Source of the DNA: Thermoleptolyngbya sichuanensis A183
Lineage (GTDB): Bacteria > Cyanobacteriota > Cyanobacteriia > Elainellales > Elainellaceae
Assembly: GCF_013177315.1 (NCBI RefSeq)
Contig: NZ_CP053661.1
Span: 2,604,001 to 2,668,000, forward strand
Reading direction: 5' to 3'
Length of the DNA stretch: 64,000 nucleotides
Positions 26,854 through 35,224 of the stretch are shown here, piece after piece (within the stretch, counting starts at the first letter, position 1; every line of letters starts with the position of its first letter). The position numbers and the translations under genes are program-made. The notes beneath the pieces were generated by a model. The model was not told the origin of the DNA, ran no database searches, and saw only the letters and a program-made list of their open reading frames with translations.

Positions 26854-27498
26854 TCAGAGTTGTCCAATTCGCTTCAGAACTTTGTAAGCATCATAAATTC
26901 CATTGACTCGGTTTCGGGTCGCAAACTGGTCAGACAACGCATACTGAGTCTGTTTTTCTTCAAGAGAATCTATACCGCCACGCCGGACAAGCTTCACAAA
27001 CAAAAAAGCACCGCCTGTCGCAATCAATCCAAAGCACGACCTATCGGAATTGAGACTCGCCAGCATGTAGGTAAGAAGCTGCGCCAATCCTACCTCGGGC
27101 GCAAAAGAAAACTCTTTAGACTCGATGACCAGCGTCCAAAACTGTTCCTTCAGCAGTAAGACATCAATTTGTCCCTTCACGACTAAGCCGTCATCTTCTG
27201 CCGAAATCTCTACAGATTTCTCAGCCCGAATATGGAATGGGGGTAGATAAAAGCCAGCCAAAAAGAGCATGGGCCCAAGCACTGCCATCTGCACCGCTCT
27301 CTCCAAAAAGGGAGGACTTTCGAGCAGATTCAGACATCCTGCACGCAACCGATCTAGAAATTGCCGCTCAGATTCTGTGATTTCTGGTAAATCAACTCTC
27401 CATTCCCAGAAAAATGACTCATCCTCAACTAACGACAACCCAAAGTTGTGAGTCAGCGTTTGCAGGTCAGTTGCTCTAGCTTGGAGAGTTTGCACCAT
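26854..27498 (-). CDS. PD-(D/E)xK nuclease-like protein inside the suf cluster
   Basis: A 214-residue protein. GQIDVLLLKEQFWTLVIESK gives Asp112 and Glu126-Ser-Lys128 on adjacent strands, the PD-(D/E)xK nuclease core. The overall layout resembles short proteins that cyanobacterial genomes annotate as restriction endonuclease subunit R-like, with no helicase or methylase attached. Its biological role is unknown; it could be a solitary restriction-type nuclease. It sits between sufB and sufC in the same orientation, 20 bases after sufB. The base composition is richer in A+T than the suf genes and there is no HIP1 site, so it was probably inserted. Confidence 0.7.
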   Translation of the reverse strand: MVQTLQARATDLQTLTHNFGLSLVEDESFFWEWRVDLPEITESERQFLDRLRAGCLNLLESPPFLERAVQMAVLGPMLFLAGFYLPPFHIRAEKSVEISAEDDGLVVKGQIDVLLLKEQFWTLVIESKEFSFAPEVGLAQLLTYMLASLNSDRSCFGLIATGGAFLFVKLVRRGGIDSLEEKQTQYALSDQFATRNRVNGIYDAYKVLKRIGQL

Positions 27499-27518
27499 GA
27501 CTCCATCAGGCTCCTAAA

Positions 27519-28955
27519 CTACCCAACGCTGCCTTCGAGCTTTAGCGCCAAGAGGCGATCGGCCTCCACTGCAAATTCCATCGGCAGTTGGTTAAACACG
27601 TCCTTGCAGAAGCCGCTGATCATCATGGAGATGGCATCCTCAACGGAAATGCCGCGCTGCTGCAAGTAAAATAATTGGTCTTCGCCAATCTTGGACGTAG
27701 ACGCTTCGTGTTCCACCCGTGCCGTGTTATTTTGCACTTGGATATAGGGGAAGGTGTTTGCGCCAGCAGTGTCGCCAATCAGCATCGAGTCACACTGGGA
27801 ATAGTTGCGTGCGCCGTCTGCCTTGGGGCCAATCTTCACCAGCCCGCGATAGCTGTTCTTTGACTTGCCTGCGGAAATGCCCTTGGAAATAATCGTGCTG
27901 CGGGTGTTTTTGCCAACATGCACCATCTTGGTCCCCGTGTCGGCTTGCTGCATGTTGTTGGTCAGGGCAACGGAGTAGAACTCGCCCACGGAGTTATCGC
28001 CCACTAGCACGCAGCTTGGATATTTCCAGGTGATGGCAGACCCCGTTTCGACTTGCGTCCACGAGATCTTGGAATTCACGCCCTGACACAGGCCGCGCTT
28101 CGTCACAAAGTTATAGATGCCGCCCTTGCCGTTTTCGTCTCCGGCGTACCAGTTTTGCACGGTGGAATACTTGATTTCGGCATTGTCCAGTGCGACTAAT
28201 TCCACCACAGCGGCATGGAGTTGGTTCGTATCGAACATCGGCGCGGTACAGCCTTCCAGATAGCTAACGTAGCTGCTTTCTTCTGCGACAATCAGCGTCC
28301 GCTCGAACTGTCCGGATTCACCATTGTTAATCCGGAAGTAGGTCGAAAGCTCCATCGGACAGTGAACGCCCTTGGGAATGTAGACGAACGACCCGTCGGA
28401 AAACACCGCTGAATTGAGTGCAGCAAAGTAATTGTCTGCAACCGGAACAACGCTGCCCAGATACCTCTGAATCAGATCCGGATACTCACGCATCGCTTCC
28501 GAGATCGAGCAGAAGATGACCCCCTCCTTCGCCAGCTTTTCGCGGAAGGTCGTGGCAACTGAAACGCTGTCGAAGATGGCATCCACCGCCACGTTGGACA
28601 GTCGCTTCTGCTCCGAAAGTGGAATGCCCAGCTTTTCAAAGGTTTCCAGCAGCGTCGGATCGACTTCTTCCAGGCTGTTGAGTTTTTTTGCCTGCTTGGG
28701 CGCGGAATAGTAGACGATGCTCTGATAGTCGATCGGCGGATATCCCACCGCAGCCCAGTTGGGTTCCTCCATTTTGAGCCACTGGCGATAGGCCTTGATG
28801 CGAAACTCCAGCATGAATTCTGGCTCGTTCTTTTTAGCAGAGATGAGCCGCACCACGTCTTCGCTTAGCCCACGCGGAATAGTGTCGGACTCAATCTCGG
28901 TGACAAAGCCGTATTTGTAGGGCTGATTTACAAGAGATTTGACAGAGGTAGACAT
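27519..28955 (-). CDS. sufB: Fe-S cluster assembly protein SufB
   Basis: A 478-residue SufB, the cluster-building scaffold subunit. Visible: [53 protein letters not shown], the catalytic-tunnel region [19 protein letters not shown], and the C-terminal [20 protein letters not shown]. The conserved Cys and Glu/His positions appear intact. It is the first suf gene, 180 bases after ftrC. The next gene is a nuclease-like protein rather than sufC. Confidence 0.97.
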   Translation of the reverse strand: MSTSVKSLVNQPYKYGFVTEIESDTIPRGLSEDVVRLISAKKNEPEFMLEFRIKAYRQWLKMEEPNWAAVGYPPIDYQSIVYYSAPKQAKKLNSLEEVDPTLLETFEKLGIPLSEQKRLSNVAVDAIFDSVSVATTFREKLAKEGVIFCSISEAMREYPDLIQRYLGSVVPVADNYFAALNSAVFSDGSFVYIPKGVHCPMELSTYFRINNGESGQFERTLIVAEESSYVSYLEGCTAPMFDTNQLHAAVVELVALDNAEIKYSTVQNWYAGDENGKGGIYNFVTKRGLCQGVNSKISWTQVETGSAITWKYPSCVLVGDNSVGEFYSVALTNNMQQADTGTKMVHVGKNTRSTIISKGISAGKSKNSYRGLVKIGPKADGARNYSQCDSMLIGDTAGANTFPYIQVQNNTARVEHEASTSKIGEDQLFYLQQRGISVEDAISMMISGFCKDVFNQLPMEFAVEADRLLALKLEGSVG

Positions 28956-29135
28956 TTTGAGGGTTAAGGGATTGGGGGTTTGGAGTTGAGGACTAGGCGC
29001 GAAGGGAAGGAATTGGGCACTGACTCAGATTCAGCTTGGAGGAAAGAACCAGTTGAAATAGGGAACCGCATAAGCCAAATGCATCTGTGATGAAATGCTT
29101 CTGCAATGGCTGGTTCGGTTCCCTAGACTTGACTT

Positions 29136-29489
29136 CTAATACTGGCTGGTAACTCCGCGGATTTCGTCGATGCTAATTTCCTGCTTGTCGCCTGCAAAGT
29201 CGTTGTCGGGGGTGAGAAAGAGCATACAGTGACATTCTTTGCGTTCGCGCATGGGGACGCAGGGGCAGTTCCAATAGGCTGCGGCCGCTTCGGCTTCTTT
29301 ATCTTCGTAGTGGCGGCAGGGGCAGAGGGGCGCGCCTAGGTCGTCTTTGTGCTTGGCGAGGCCTTCGATGACCACTGCCGTAACGCCTGGATCAACGCAA
29401 AAGTAGGTGCCAGTGCGCTTTGCGTAGCTTTCTGCGAAGCTCCGCATAAGTTCCAGATTCTTTTCCGAAGCCTGAGTTGGTTTTTCCAT
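29136..29489 (-). CDS. ftrC: Ferredoxin-thioredoxin reductase, catalytic chain
   Basis: A 117-residue protein with the complete pattern of the catalytic subunit: PLCPCRHY (Cys56, Cys58), NCPCVPM (Cys75, Cys77) and KECHCMLF (Cys86, Cys88), plus Cys31. Four of these bind a 4Fe-4S cluster and Cys58/Cys88 form the redox-active disulfide. It passes electrons from photosystem I-reduced ferredoxin to thioredoxin, which switches on Calvin-cycle enzymes and feeds peroxiredoxins. It is the first gene of the minus-strand array leading into sufB, directly beyond two SufR operators. Confidence 0.97.
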   Translation of the reverse strand: MEKPTQASEKNLELMRSFAESYAKRTGTYFCVDPGVTAVVIEGLAKHKDDLGAPLCPCRHYEDKEAEAAAAYWNCPCVPMRERKECHCMLFLTPDNDFAGDKQEISIDEIRGVTSQY

Positions 29490-29531
29490 GAGTAGGGCGA
29501 CAGCGCGAACGATTCATGCCTATAATTAAAA

Positions 29532-29545
29532 CAACTTGAGAGTTG
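29532..29545. promoter_or_regulatory. SufR operator 1 (CAAC-N6-GTTG)
   Basis: CAACTTGAGAGTTG is a perfect example of the CAAC-N6-GTTG palindrome described for SufR of Synechocystis. It is 43 bases from the ftrC start codon. Its TTGAGA, with TGTAAG 17 bases further on, could be the -35/-10 of the sufR promoter, so SufR would block its own transcription. Confidence 0.85.
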
Positions 29546-29555
29546 CTTTAGTTCT

Positions 29556-29561
29556 ATTGTA
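29556..29561 (-). promoter_or_regulatory. Possible -10 box for ftrC/suf transcription
   Basis: On the minus strand the sequence reads TACAAT. Operator 2 would then cover the -35 region and operator 1 would lie just downstream of the start site. The -35 box is poor, so the assignment is tentative. Confidence 0.4.
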
Positions 29562-29573
29562 AGGGTACTTTAG

Positions 29574-29587
29574 CAACACTTCAGTTG
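29574..29587. promoter_or_regulatory. SufR operator 2 (CAAC-N6-GTTG)
   Basis: CAACACTTCAGTTG is a second perfect CAAC-N6-GTTG palindrome, 42 bases (four helical turns) from the first. Such a pair allows two SufR dimers to bind on the same face of the DNA. Confidence 0.85.
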
Positions 29588-29628
29588 TCAAAGTTAATTC
29601 TAAGGCGTTTTGACGCTTTTGAGGGACG

Positions 29629-30276
29629 ATGACCGCAACTCAGCAACCGTCCACCAAGCAAGACATTCTGCATTACCTCGCTAAGCAGGGGCAGGTGAGC
29701 GCTCAGGCTTTGGCAGAGCATTTCGGAATTAGCCCCCAAGCGATACGCCGTCATCTAAAGGATTTGACGGATGAGGGTTTGGTGGAACACGAGGCTATGC
29801 AGGTAGGGATGGGTCGCCCCAACTATCTGTATAGGCTGAGTCGAGAGGGGCGCGATCGCCTGCCTGAGCGCTACGACGAGTTTGCCGTGTCCTTGCTGAC
29901 GACTCTGGCGGAAACCGTCGGCCCCGACCAGATGGGGTCCATTCTTCGCAAGCAGTGGGAACAAAAAGCCCTGGAATATCGCAAGCAGGTCGGTGCGGGC
30001 ACGCTGCAAGAGCGAGTCATGCGGCTGGTTGATCTGCGAAAAGCCGAAGGCTACATGGCCGAGTGGCACTTTGTTGAACCTGAAGACGGGGCAGAGCCGC
30101 AGTTCATTATTACGGAATATAACTGTGCTATTTCGCACATTGCTGAGTCGTTTCCTAGCGTGTGTGGTCATGAGCTAGAAATGTTTGAGATGGCGCTGGG
30201 AGACTGTCGCGTTCAGCGAACGCACTGGTTAGCCAATGGAGAACATCGCTGCGGCTACCTGATTCAGGCGCAGTAG
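29629..30276 (+). CDS. sufR: Iron-sulfur cluster biogenesis repressor SufR
   Basis: A 215-residue regulator. The DeoR-like winged helix lies at about 10-60 (LAKQGQVSAQALAEHFGISP followed by QAIRRHLKDL). The C-terminus has Cys166, Cys179, Cys193 and Cys208 with spacing C-x12-C-x13-C-x14-C, the SufR 4Fe-4S signature. With clusters bound it represses the suf genes; when clusters are lost through iron starvation or oxidative stress the suf genes are released. It is divergent from ftrC-sufB. Two perfect SufR operators lie in the shared upstream region. Confidence 0.97.
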   Translation: MTATQQPSTKQDILHYLAKQGQVSAQALAEHFGISPQAIRRHLKDLTDEGLVEHEAMQVGMGRPNYLYRLSREGRDRLPERYDEFAVSLLTTLAETVGPDQMGSILRKQWEQKALEYRKQVGAGTLQERVMRLVDLRKAEGYMAEWHFVEPEDGAEPQFIITEYNCAISHIAESFPSVCGHELEMFEMALGDCRVQRTHWLANGEHRCGYLIQAQ

Positions 30277-30285
30277 CGCTCGGTT

Positions 30286-30360
30286 TCCGCAATGCATCTT
30301 TCCACAATGCATCGGTGATAATGCATCGGTGGTGATAATGCATCGGTGATAATGCATCAA
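30286..30360. repeat. Tandem repeat with core ATAATGCATCGGTG
   Basis: Five copies of a unit with AATGCATC, mostly 14 bases apart (one 17 through a GGT duplication), directly after sufR. The unit contains the palindrome ATGCAT. Confidence 0.75.
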
Positions 30361-30580
30361 TGGTTTTGATAGAGCAAACTGGCTGGGCGATCGCCCTTCT
30401 GCCTGTATGCCTCACGACGTGCTTTCCTGACTGTTGCAGGGTTGTTAAACCTGACGCTTTGTGTAAAGAGTTGGGGCATAATGAACGAAACTCTTCCGAG
30501 GCAAAATCTCACTCGCCTTCGGTCTTGCCCAGGTCTGCATTGCCTACTCGTCTCCCCTCTTTCAACCACTCACCTTACTC

Positions 30581-31042
30581 ATGATGCACTTTCGCTCGCT
30601 CAATGCCTCCTTGCTCCTGTCTGTGGCTTCTCTCCTGATCGGACTGGGAACACCAGCCTACGCCCAGAGCGCCACCCAACAAGGCAGGACGATGTATAAC
30701 CCCATCCCTCTGCCTTCTAGCAACGAGGTGACGGACACCCTTTCGGACAAGGATATTCCGACTGGGTTTGGGGGCTTTGCCCGCGATTACGTTGTAACTT
30801 TTCAAAAGGGCGACCAAGTGGTGATGGATCTGCTCTCCGACGAATTCGATACCATCATTACGCTGATTGCGCCCGATGGCACCACCATTGGCGAAAATGA
30901 TGACGGCCCCGATGGAACCACGAATTCGCTGCTGTTTATGCGGATTACTCAAGACGGCAATTACATTCTGCGGGTGCGTCCCTACGGCGGCCAGGGCAGT
31001 GGGCGGTTTACGCTAAAGGTGACTCGGCTACGCCCCATCTAG
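30581..31042 (+). CDS. Secreted PPC-domain protein
   Basis: A 153-residue protein with a signal peptide (SLNASLLLSVASLLIGLG followed by TPAYAQS, cleavage after AYA). The mature part has the bacterial pre-peptidase C-terminal (PPC) beta-sandwich pattern: YVVTFQKGDQVVMDLLSD, FDTIITLIAPDGTTIGENDD, NSLLFMRITQDGNYILRVR. PPC domains usually accompany secreted proteases; here the domain is alone. Its function is unknown, probably binding in the periplasm or outside the cell. Upstream there are 304 bases with the ATGCAT repeat and no other gene. Confidence 0.8.
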   Translation: MMHFRSLNASLLLSVASLLIGLGTPAYAQSATQQGRTMYNPIPLPSSNEVTDTLSDKDIPTGFGGFARDYVVTFQKGDQVVMDLLSDEFDTIITLIAPDGTTIGENDDGPDGTTNSLLFMRITQDGNYILRVRPYGGQGSGRFTLKVTRLRPI

Positions 31043-31186
31043 CCATGCTGGAGGTTAAAGACAGAGAAAATGGCGATCGCCCCTCAAAAGGGGTTGCCAA
31101 GATCTCTCAAAGTCTGTTAGCTTGATTAAGCGCTGAAGTTTTCCAAAGGCGTTTGGGTTGCTCCAAGCCTCTAGAAAGCTTTATCT

Positions 31187-31259
<73 letters not shown>

Positions 31260-31292
31260 TTTTTTAGATTGCAAGTTTTTAGTTTCAAGAAA

Positions 31293-31316
31293 CGGGTGCC
31301 TTTTGAGGGGCACCCG
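31293..31316. terminator. Hairpin after tRNA-Phe
   Basis: CGGGTGCC and GGCACCCG form a perfect 8-bp stem with loop TTTTGAGG, 34 bases after the tRNA. No U-tract follows. It may end the tRNA transcript and that of the opposing LuxR gene. Confidence 0.5.
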
Positions 31317-31360
31317 GCGCATCAGGAAGGTTTGATTACTGAAGTGGATTCTGTCCGCTG

Positions 31361-31900
31361 CTATTCTTGCGCCCACTCGAAGGCTTCGCGCTTGGCGTAG
31401 ATATTGCGGACATGCTTTTTCACGGTGTCTACGGTGATGTGCAGATTGGCGGCGATCGCCTTATAGGTCCAGTTTAGATGGCGCAACAGCCAGACCTCTG
31501 CCTCACGTTCCGTCAGTCCATAGCGCTCTCGTTCGGCGATCGCCCGTTTGCGGGCAGACTGCATCCGGTCCTCGATCGTCACGCGCAGGCACGGCCGCTC
31601 TACTGATTCCAGCGAGATCCACTCCACCCGAACTCGCAAAGGATTGTTGTTGCTGGTGAGGATTTCGTCTTCTAGAATCACGGTCGTATCCTGGTGTAGC
31701 GCTCGGTTATTCACCAGCATTTGGCAAATGCGCCAGATCTGGTTAGGCAAGCGCATAGTTTTCAACCCATCAGACGATAACATTCGGCAAATTTCATGGG
31801 CTGAGCGATTGGCGTAGATGACCTCGCCGCGATCGCTCACAATCAGCACACCATCGATAAAGCTCTCGAAAATCGCTTGCAGTAAAAAGTTGCTGTTCAT
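31361..31900 (-). CDS. PAS-LuxR transcriptional regulator A
   Basis: A 179-residue regulator. The N-terminal PAS-like domain begins LLQAIFESFIDGVLIVSDRG followed by EVIYANRSAHEIC. The C-terminus is a LuxR/NarL-type helix-turn-helix: YGLTEREAEVWLLRHLNWTY, KAIAANLHITVDTVKKHV. There is no receiver domain, so it probably senses a ligand or redox state through the PAS part and binds DNA as a dimer. A paralogue with the same architecture lies at 32932-33531 on the same strand. The target genes are unknown. Confidence 0.87.
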   Translation of the reverse strand: MNSNFLLQAIFESFIDGVLIVSDRGEVIYANRSAHEICRMLSSDGLKTMRLPNQIWRICQMLVNNRALHQDTTVILEDEILTSNNNPLRVRVEWISLESVERPCLRVTIEDRMQSARKRAIAERERYGLTEREAEVWLLRHLNWTYKAIAANLHITVDTVKKHVRNIYAKREAFEWAQE

Positions 31901-32698
31901 GGGGGCTTTCCAAAATACACTGCATTTGCCTCGGCGAATGAAAAAGTCAGTTTCCCTGATTCATAGGTTCCTGGCTGATTGCTCTGGCGGAGCTTTGGGG
32001 CAAAGCATAAACGTCAGAGTCATTCGTTGAGGTCGCAGCATTTTCTCGCTAGGTGAGCGCTATCTGAATCGCTCTACGTTTGGGCTTCGGAGTGCGATTG
32101 ATGCATCCCACCGCTTCAAAAATGCTGTACCCCGATTGAAATCCACCGATCTTGTGTTCAGAAGTGGCACTGTGCCACTATCCAAACTGCTGCTCCGGAT
32201 GGGGCGTGTGGATGATGGAAAATCATAGGTTGAGCGTTTAACTGAGCGCTTAACTAAGTTGCCACACGAGAGATTGGTTGCTGAAACAAACTGGAACTGT
32301 TCGGCGGTGTCGCGCACAGCACTGCGGATTGTACAGGTGCGATGGCACACCGCCGAAAACACCTTGCTCAGCGGTGCGCCATCGCGCCCCCTGAGAGAAT
32401 CCTGAGGGCGATCGCAACGGCATCCAGGCAGACAATAGAGCAAGACGCAATCCGGACGCGAAATCATTCCAAATGCCGAGTTGATTGGGTAGAGCTATTG
32501 CAGTTATCGGCTCTGCTTCCAGGTTTTACGCAGTGATTTTTGGGGTTAGGCTGGGGTTAAGCTTCAGTGGGTGATTGGTCTGCAAAAGGGCGTAAAGCTC
32601 CAGATATGCCAGAGGCTTTTTACTCTTTCCTATCAGTGTTTCTGAGGGTCTACGAAAGGGGCGCATCCCAGTTGTGCAAGTTTGCCCTCATCCCCCAG

Positions 32699-32725
32699 CC
32701 CCTTCTCCCTTTTTGGGAGAAGGGG
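32699..32725. repeat. Perfect 11-bp-stem palindrome, dispersed type
   Basis: CCCCTTCTCCC and GGGAGAAGGGG with loop TTTTT, preceded by CCCTCATCCCCCAG. A related sequence occurs in reverse orientation at about 35112-35153, so it is a dispersed intergenic repeat. Confidence 0.75.
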
Positions 32726-32796
32726 AGCCGAATTGTACGAAAGAAATTGCCAGAAGCCCCGCAGATGCATGACTGGCAATCCAAAATCCAAAATCG

Positions 32797-32905
32797 TTAG
32801 TGTCCCGATTTATTCGCCACCCTCACAATGACCAATCAAGAACAACCATGCTGTAAGGGTTTCAGCAGTTGCCAGATTGAGGTGGCGAAAAACTAAGGAC
32901 ACTAA
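32797..32905. mobile_element. 109-bp inverted-repeat element (MITE-like)
   Basis: The left end TTAGTGTCC...TTCGCCACC and the right end GGTGGCGAA...GGACACTAA are inverted copies over about 25 bases with an internal mismatched stretch. It sits between CCAAAATCCAAAATC words on both sides, as if inserted into that low-complexity sequence. No reading frame is present. Confidence 0.7.
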
Positions 32906-32931
32906 CCAAAATCTAAAATCCAAAATTGAGA

Positions 32932-33531
32932 TCAGCCTGCTGCTTCCCAGGGTTCGATTTTGGCGCGGACGCTTTTCAGGTGTTTTTTCACGGTTTCCAG
33001 CGTGATGTAGCAGAGGTCGGCAATTTCCTGGCGGCTGTGGCCAGCGCGGTGCAGTTCCCAAATTTCTGTTTCGCGTCGGGTGAGACGAAAGCGACGGGCT
33101 TCGGCGCGGGCGGCTCGGCGGCGCAGGCTGTCCTGGTCTTCCAGAATCACCAGCAGATAAGGGCGATCGCCCTCAGCTAGGGTCATCCAGTGCGATCGCA
33201 TCCGAATTTGCTGGCGCGGTTCCACGAAATATTCGCCATCTTGAACCGTGAGTTTGTCAACGTGGCCAGTCGTGACTAACTGGCACACTTGCCAGATATC
33301 AGTCGGTACTTGGAGGGGCGATCGCCGCTCAGACTGGGCCCGATGCCACAGCACCGTACAAATCTGTCGGGCGGCATCGTTTGCAACAATCAGCTCGGTT
33401 TCCGTTGCAATGAGAACACCGTCTAACAAGCTCTCAAAAAGCGAAATCGGGGGCGTAATGGGAGGCTTGGTGGGAGGCTTGGTGGGAGGCTTGGTGGGAA
33501 ACATATTGGGGGTCATATTAGGGGGCATCAT
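32932..33531 (-). CDS. PAS-LuxR transcriptional regulator B
   Basis: A 199-residue paralogue of the regulator at 31361-31900. PAS part: LFESLLDGVLIATETELIVA. Helix-turn-helix part: RLTRRETEIWELHRAGHSRQ, EIADLCYITLETVKKHLKSV. The first 30 residues are low complexity (Met/Pro/Thr with repeats of TKPP) encoded by a 12-base tandem repeat, so the true start may be inside or after this stretch. The target genes are not evident. Confidence 0.85.
   Translation of the reverse strand: MMPPNMTPNMFPTKPPTKPPTKPPITPPISLFESLLDGVLIATETELIVANDAARQICTVLWHRAQSERRSPLQVPTDIWQVCQLVTTGHVDKLTVQDGEYFVEPRQQIRMRSHWMTLAEGDRPYLLVILEDQDSLRRRAARAEARRFRLTRRETEIWELHRAGHSRQEIADLCYITLETVKKHLKSVRAKIEPWEAAG
33466..33503. repeat. 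12-bp tandem repeat in the 5' part of regulator B
   Basis: Three copies of the 12-base unit GGCTTGGTGGGA. In frame with regulator B it encodes Pro-Thr-Lys-Pro. Confidence 0.8.
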
Positions 33532-33990
33532 TTATGACTATCTGCCGAAAACTTTCAAATCACGGTGCTGGAAATAGCGCCAGACAGCACAACACCTCAA
33601 CTTTCTGGGAAGCCCTTGATTGCAAATATGCAAGCAATTTTGAACCGACTGTCTGTGCTGTAGCGTTTAACAGGTGGCGCTGAATGGATGGATCTCAACT
33701 GCTAACAGATGAGACTCGAATTGAACGAAAACGACGAATTCAGGGGCTAGAGGCGATCGCATCGCAGGTCGTCAAATTGCACTCTACGCGCTACTCGATA
33801 CGCGCTCTATAGGCTCTACAACCTACTGACCCAGTTGGCGCAAAGTCATCCGGGCGATCGCCCAGGTGAAACAGAGTCAGCATCGTACTACAGGGTATTA
33901 CACTCTCACGATAGGCTATTCCGGATGCTCTGTCAATATCAATTCTTAGTATCAAGCTGGTGCAATGCCGCTGCAATGGGCGCGCTCCAG
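33532..33990. other. Intergenic region upstream of regulator B
   Basis: 459 bases. A 42-codon frame at 33684-33812 (MDGSQLLTDETRIERKRR...) is the only candidate for a small gene, and it has neither a clear ribosome binding site nor a recognised family. Otherwise nothing is visible. Confidence 0.45.
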
Positions 33991-34836
33991 CTATTCTTCT
34001 TCTAGCAAAATCCGCACCCAGCGCGGCGGTTCCGGAATGGCGTTGCCCAGCCGCCCCAGCAAGAGCCAGGCCGCCAGGTGAATCGTGAACACATACACCA
34101 GATCGCTCAGCAAAAAGGCCCCCACCGTCAGCGCCTGCACCGCAGACAGATTAATCTGTCCCAGAGCCTCAACCCCCAACACGCCCCAGTCCACCAGCCG
34201 CGTCACCAGCCACTCCAGCAAATCGGCGATGCGCCGCGTCAAATAAACCCACAGGTCTTCGCCCACGAAGGCAGACGTTAGAGCGACTCGCGCAAACAGG
34301 CCTAGCGTCGCCAGCACTGCGCCAATGCTAATGGAAACCGGCCAACCTGCGCCCCGCCGCCACAAAAAGCCAAGCTGCACGCCCAGCAGTCCGTAGGGAA
34401 TGATGAACAAGATGCTGAGAAATGGGCCCATTAGCACCGATAGCAGTAGCCCCGTCACCAGCAGCGACATCCAGGCGGCCCGCGCTCCCCAGCGCAAATA
34501 CACCAGGGCGATCGGCAGCGGAAACACAATCCGCATCCAGGGCACAAGGCTGAGATAGTAGCTCACCAGCCACAGCAGCCCCGCCGTGCTAGACAAAAAT
34601 GCCGTTTCCACCAGCTTAAGCGGAGCCGGAGCTACGTTTACCTGCACGGGCGAGGGATCAGAAGCGTCGGCGATCGCCCGTGCAGGTTCCTCGCCCATTG
34701 CCCGCAGTGCTGCGTCCCATTCGGCATCGCTGGACGAAGAGGGGCGATCAAAGGGTGAACGGGAGGGCGATCGCCCTGTTCCCTGCCACCCCTGGGCATC
34801 ATCTTCTGCTGGCACGTCATCTTGCAAATGGCTCAT
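33991..34836 (-). CDS. DUF2232 membrane protein
   Basis: A membrane protein of about 281 residues from the ATG at 34836 (MSHLQDDVPAEDD); the frame continues to 34920 but that part has no family character. The first 85 residues are acidic, Ser/Pro-rich and probably disordered. Then come TAFLSSTAGLLWLVSYYLSL, RIVFPLPIALVYLRWG, AAWMSLLVTGLLLSVLMGPF and further spans, which fit the cyanobacterial/Firmicutes DUF2232 family of polytopic proteins. The molecular role is unknown. The protein ends with PRWVRILLEEE. Confidence 0.8.
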   Translation of the reverse strand: MSHLQDDVPAEDDAQGWQGTGRSPSRSPFDRPSSSSDAEWDAALRAMGEEPARAIADASDPSPVQVNVAPAPLKLVETAFLSSTAGLLWLVSYYLSLVPWMRIVFPLPIALVYLRWGARAAWMSLLVTGLLLSVLMGPFLSILFIIPYGLLGVQLGFLWRRGAGWPVSISIGAVLATLGLFARVALTSAFVGEDLWVYLTRRIADLLEWLVTRLVDWGVLGVEALGQINLSAVQALTVGAFLLSDLVYVFTIHLAAWLLLGRLGNAIPEPPRWVRILLEEE

Positions 34837-35068
34837 CCCAGTTTCAAACCGCAGCTTTTCTACTATACTTGCCTGCCAGGTTTGTGACGTTCTTGCCACA
34901 CTTGCTTCACATCGGTTCAAGCTGATACGTGATACTCACAAGCGTAGTATTCAAAAGCTTGGGATTCACAAGCACGTTATGAGCATGATGAGCCTTGTCC
35001 AGGCACTAATATACTTCGCACAGCAATTTCAGCCCTCACCCTTTTCTGGTGTGCCGAAGGCTTTTAAG

Positions 35069-35153
35069 CCCTCTCCCAGAGCGGGAGAGGGACTTCAACC
35101 CCATATCTAGCTCCCCTTATCCCCACTTGGGAGAAGGGGCTGGGGGATAAGGG
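35069..35153. repeat. Dispersed palindromic repeats
   Basis: CCCTCTCCC and GGGAGAGGG form a perfect 9-bp stem at 35069-35091. It is followed by CCCCTTATCCCC...GGGGGATAAGGG at about 35112-35153, which includes the inverted form of the GGGAGAAGGGG unit at 32699-32725. Confidence 0.7.
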
Positions 35154-35224
35154 CAGTAAGTTTGCTGTCTCAGGTATGTCAGTGCCCTTGTCCAGCCCTA
35201 GAACTCAGATGTCAAGATGCCAAT

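Larger units (their letters stand above)
31901..32931. other. About 1-kb intergenic region with repeats
   Basis: No supportable gene. A frame of 135 codons at 32060-32467 on the minus strand has no recognisable content, and the plus strand there is also partly open. The region contains a perfect hairpin (32699-32725), an inverted-repeat element (32797-32905) and CCAAAATCCAAAATC words around that element. The gap separates two paralogous regulators and may be decayed sequence. Confidence 0.5.

Noticed and set aside
32060-32467. 135-codon minus-strand frame between the two LuxR-type regulators
   Set aside because: No recognisable motif, no ribosome binding site, and unusual residue content; kept only as part of the intergenic entry.
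33684-33812. 42-codon small gene upstream of regulator B
   Set aside because: No ribosome binding site and no evidence of conservation; chance occurrence is likely.
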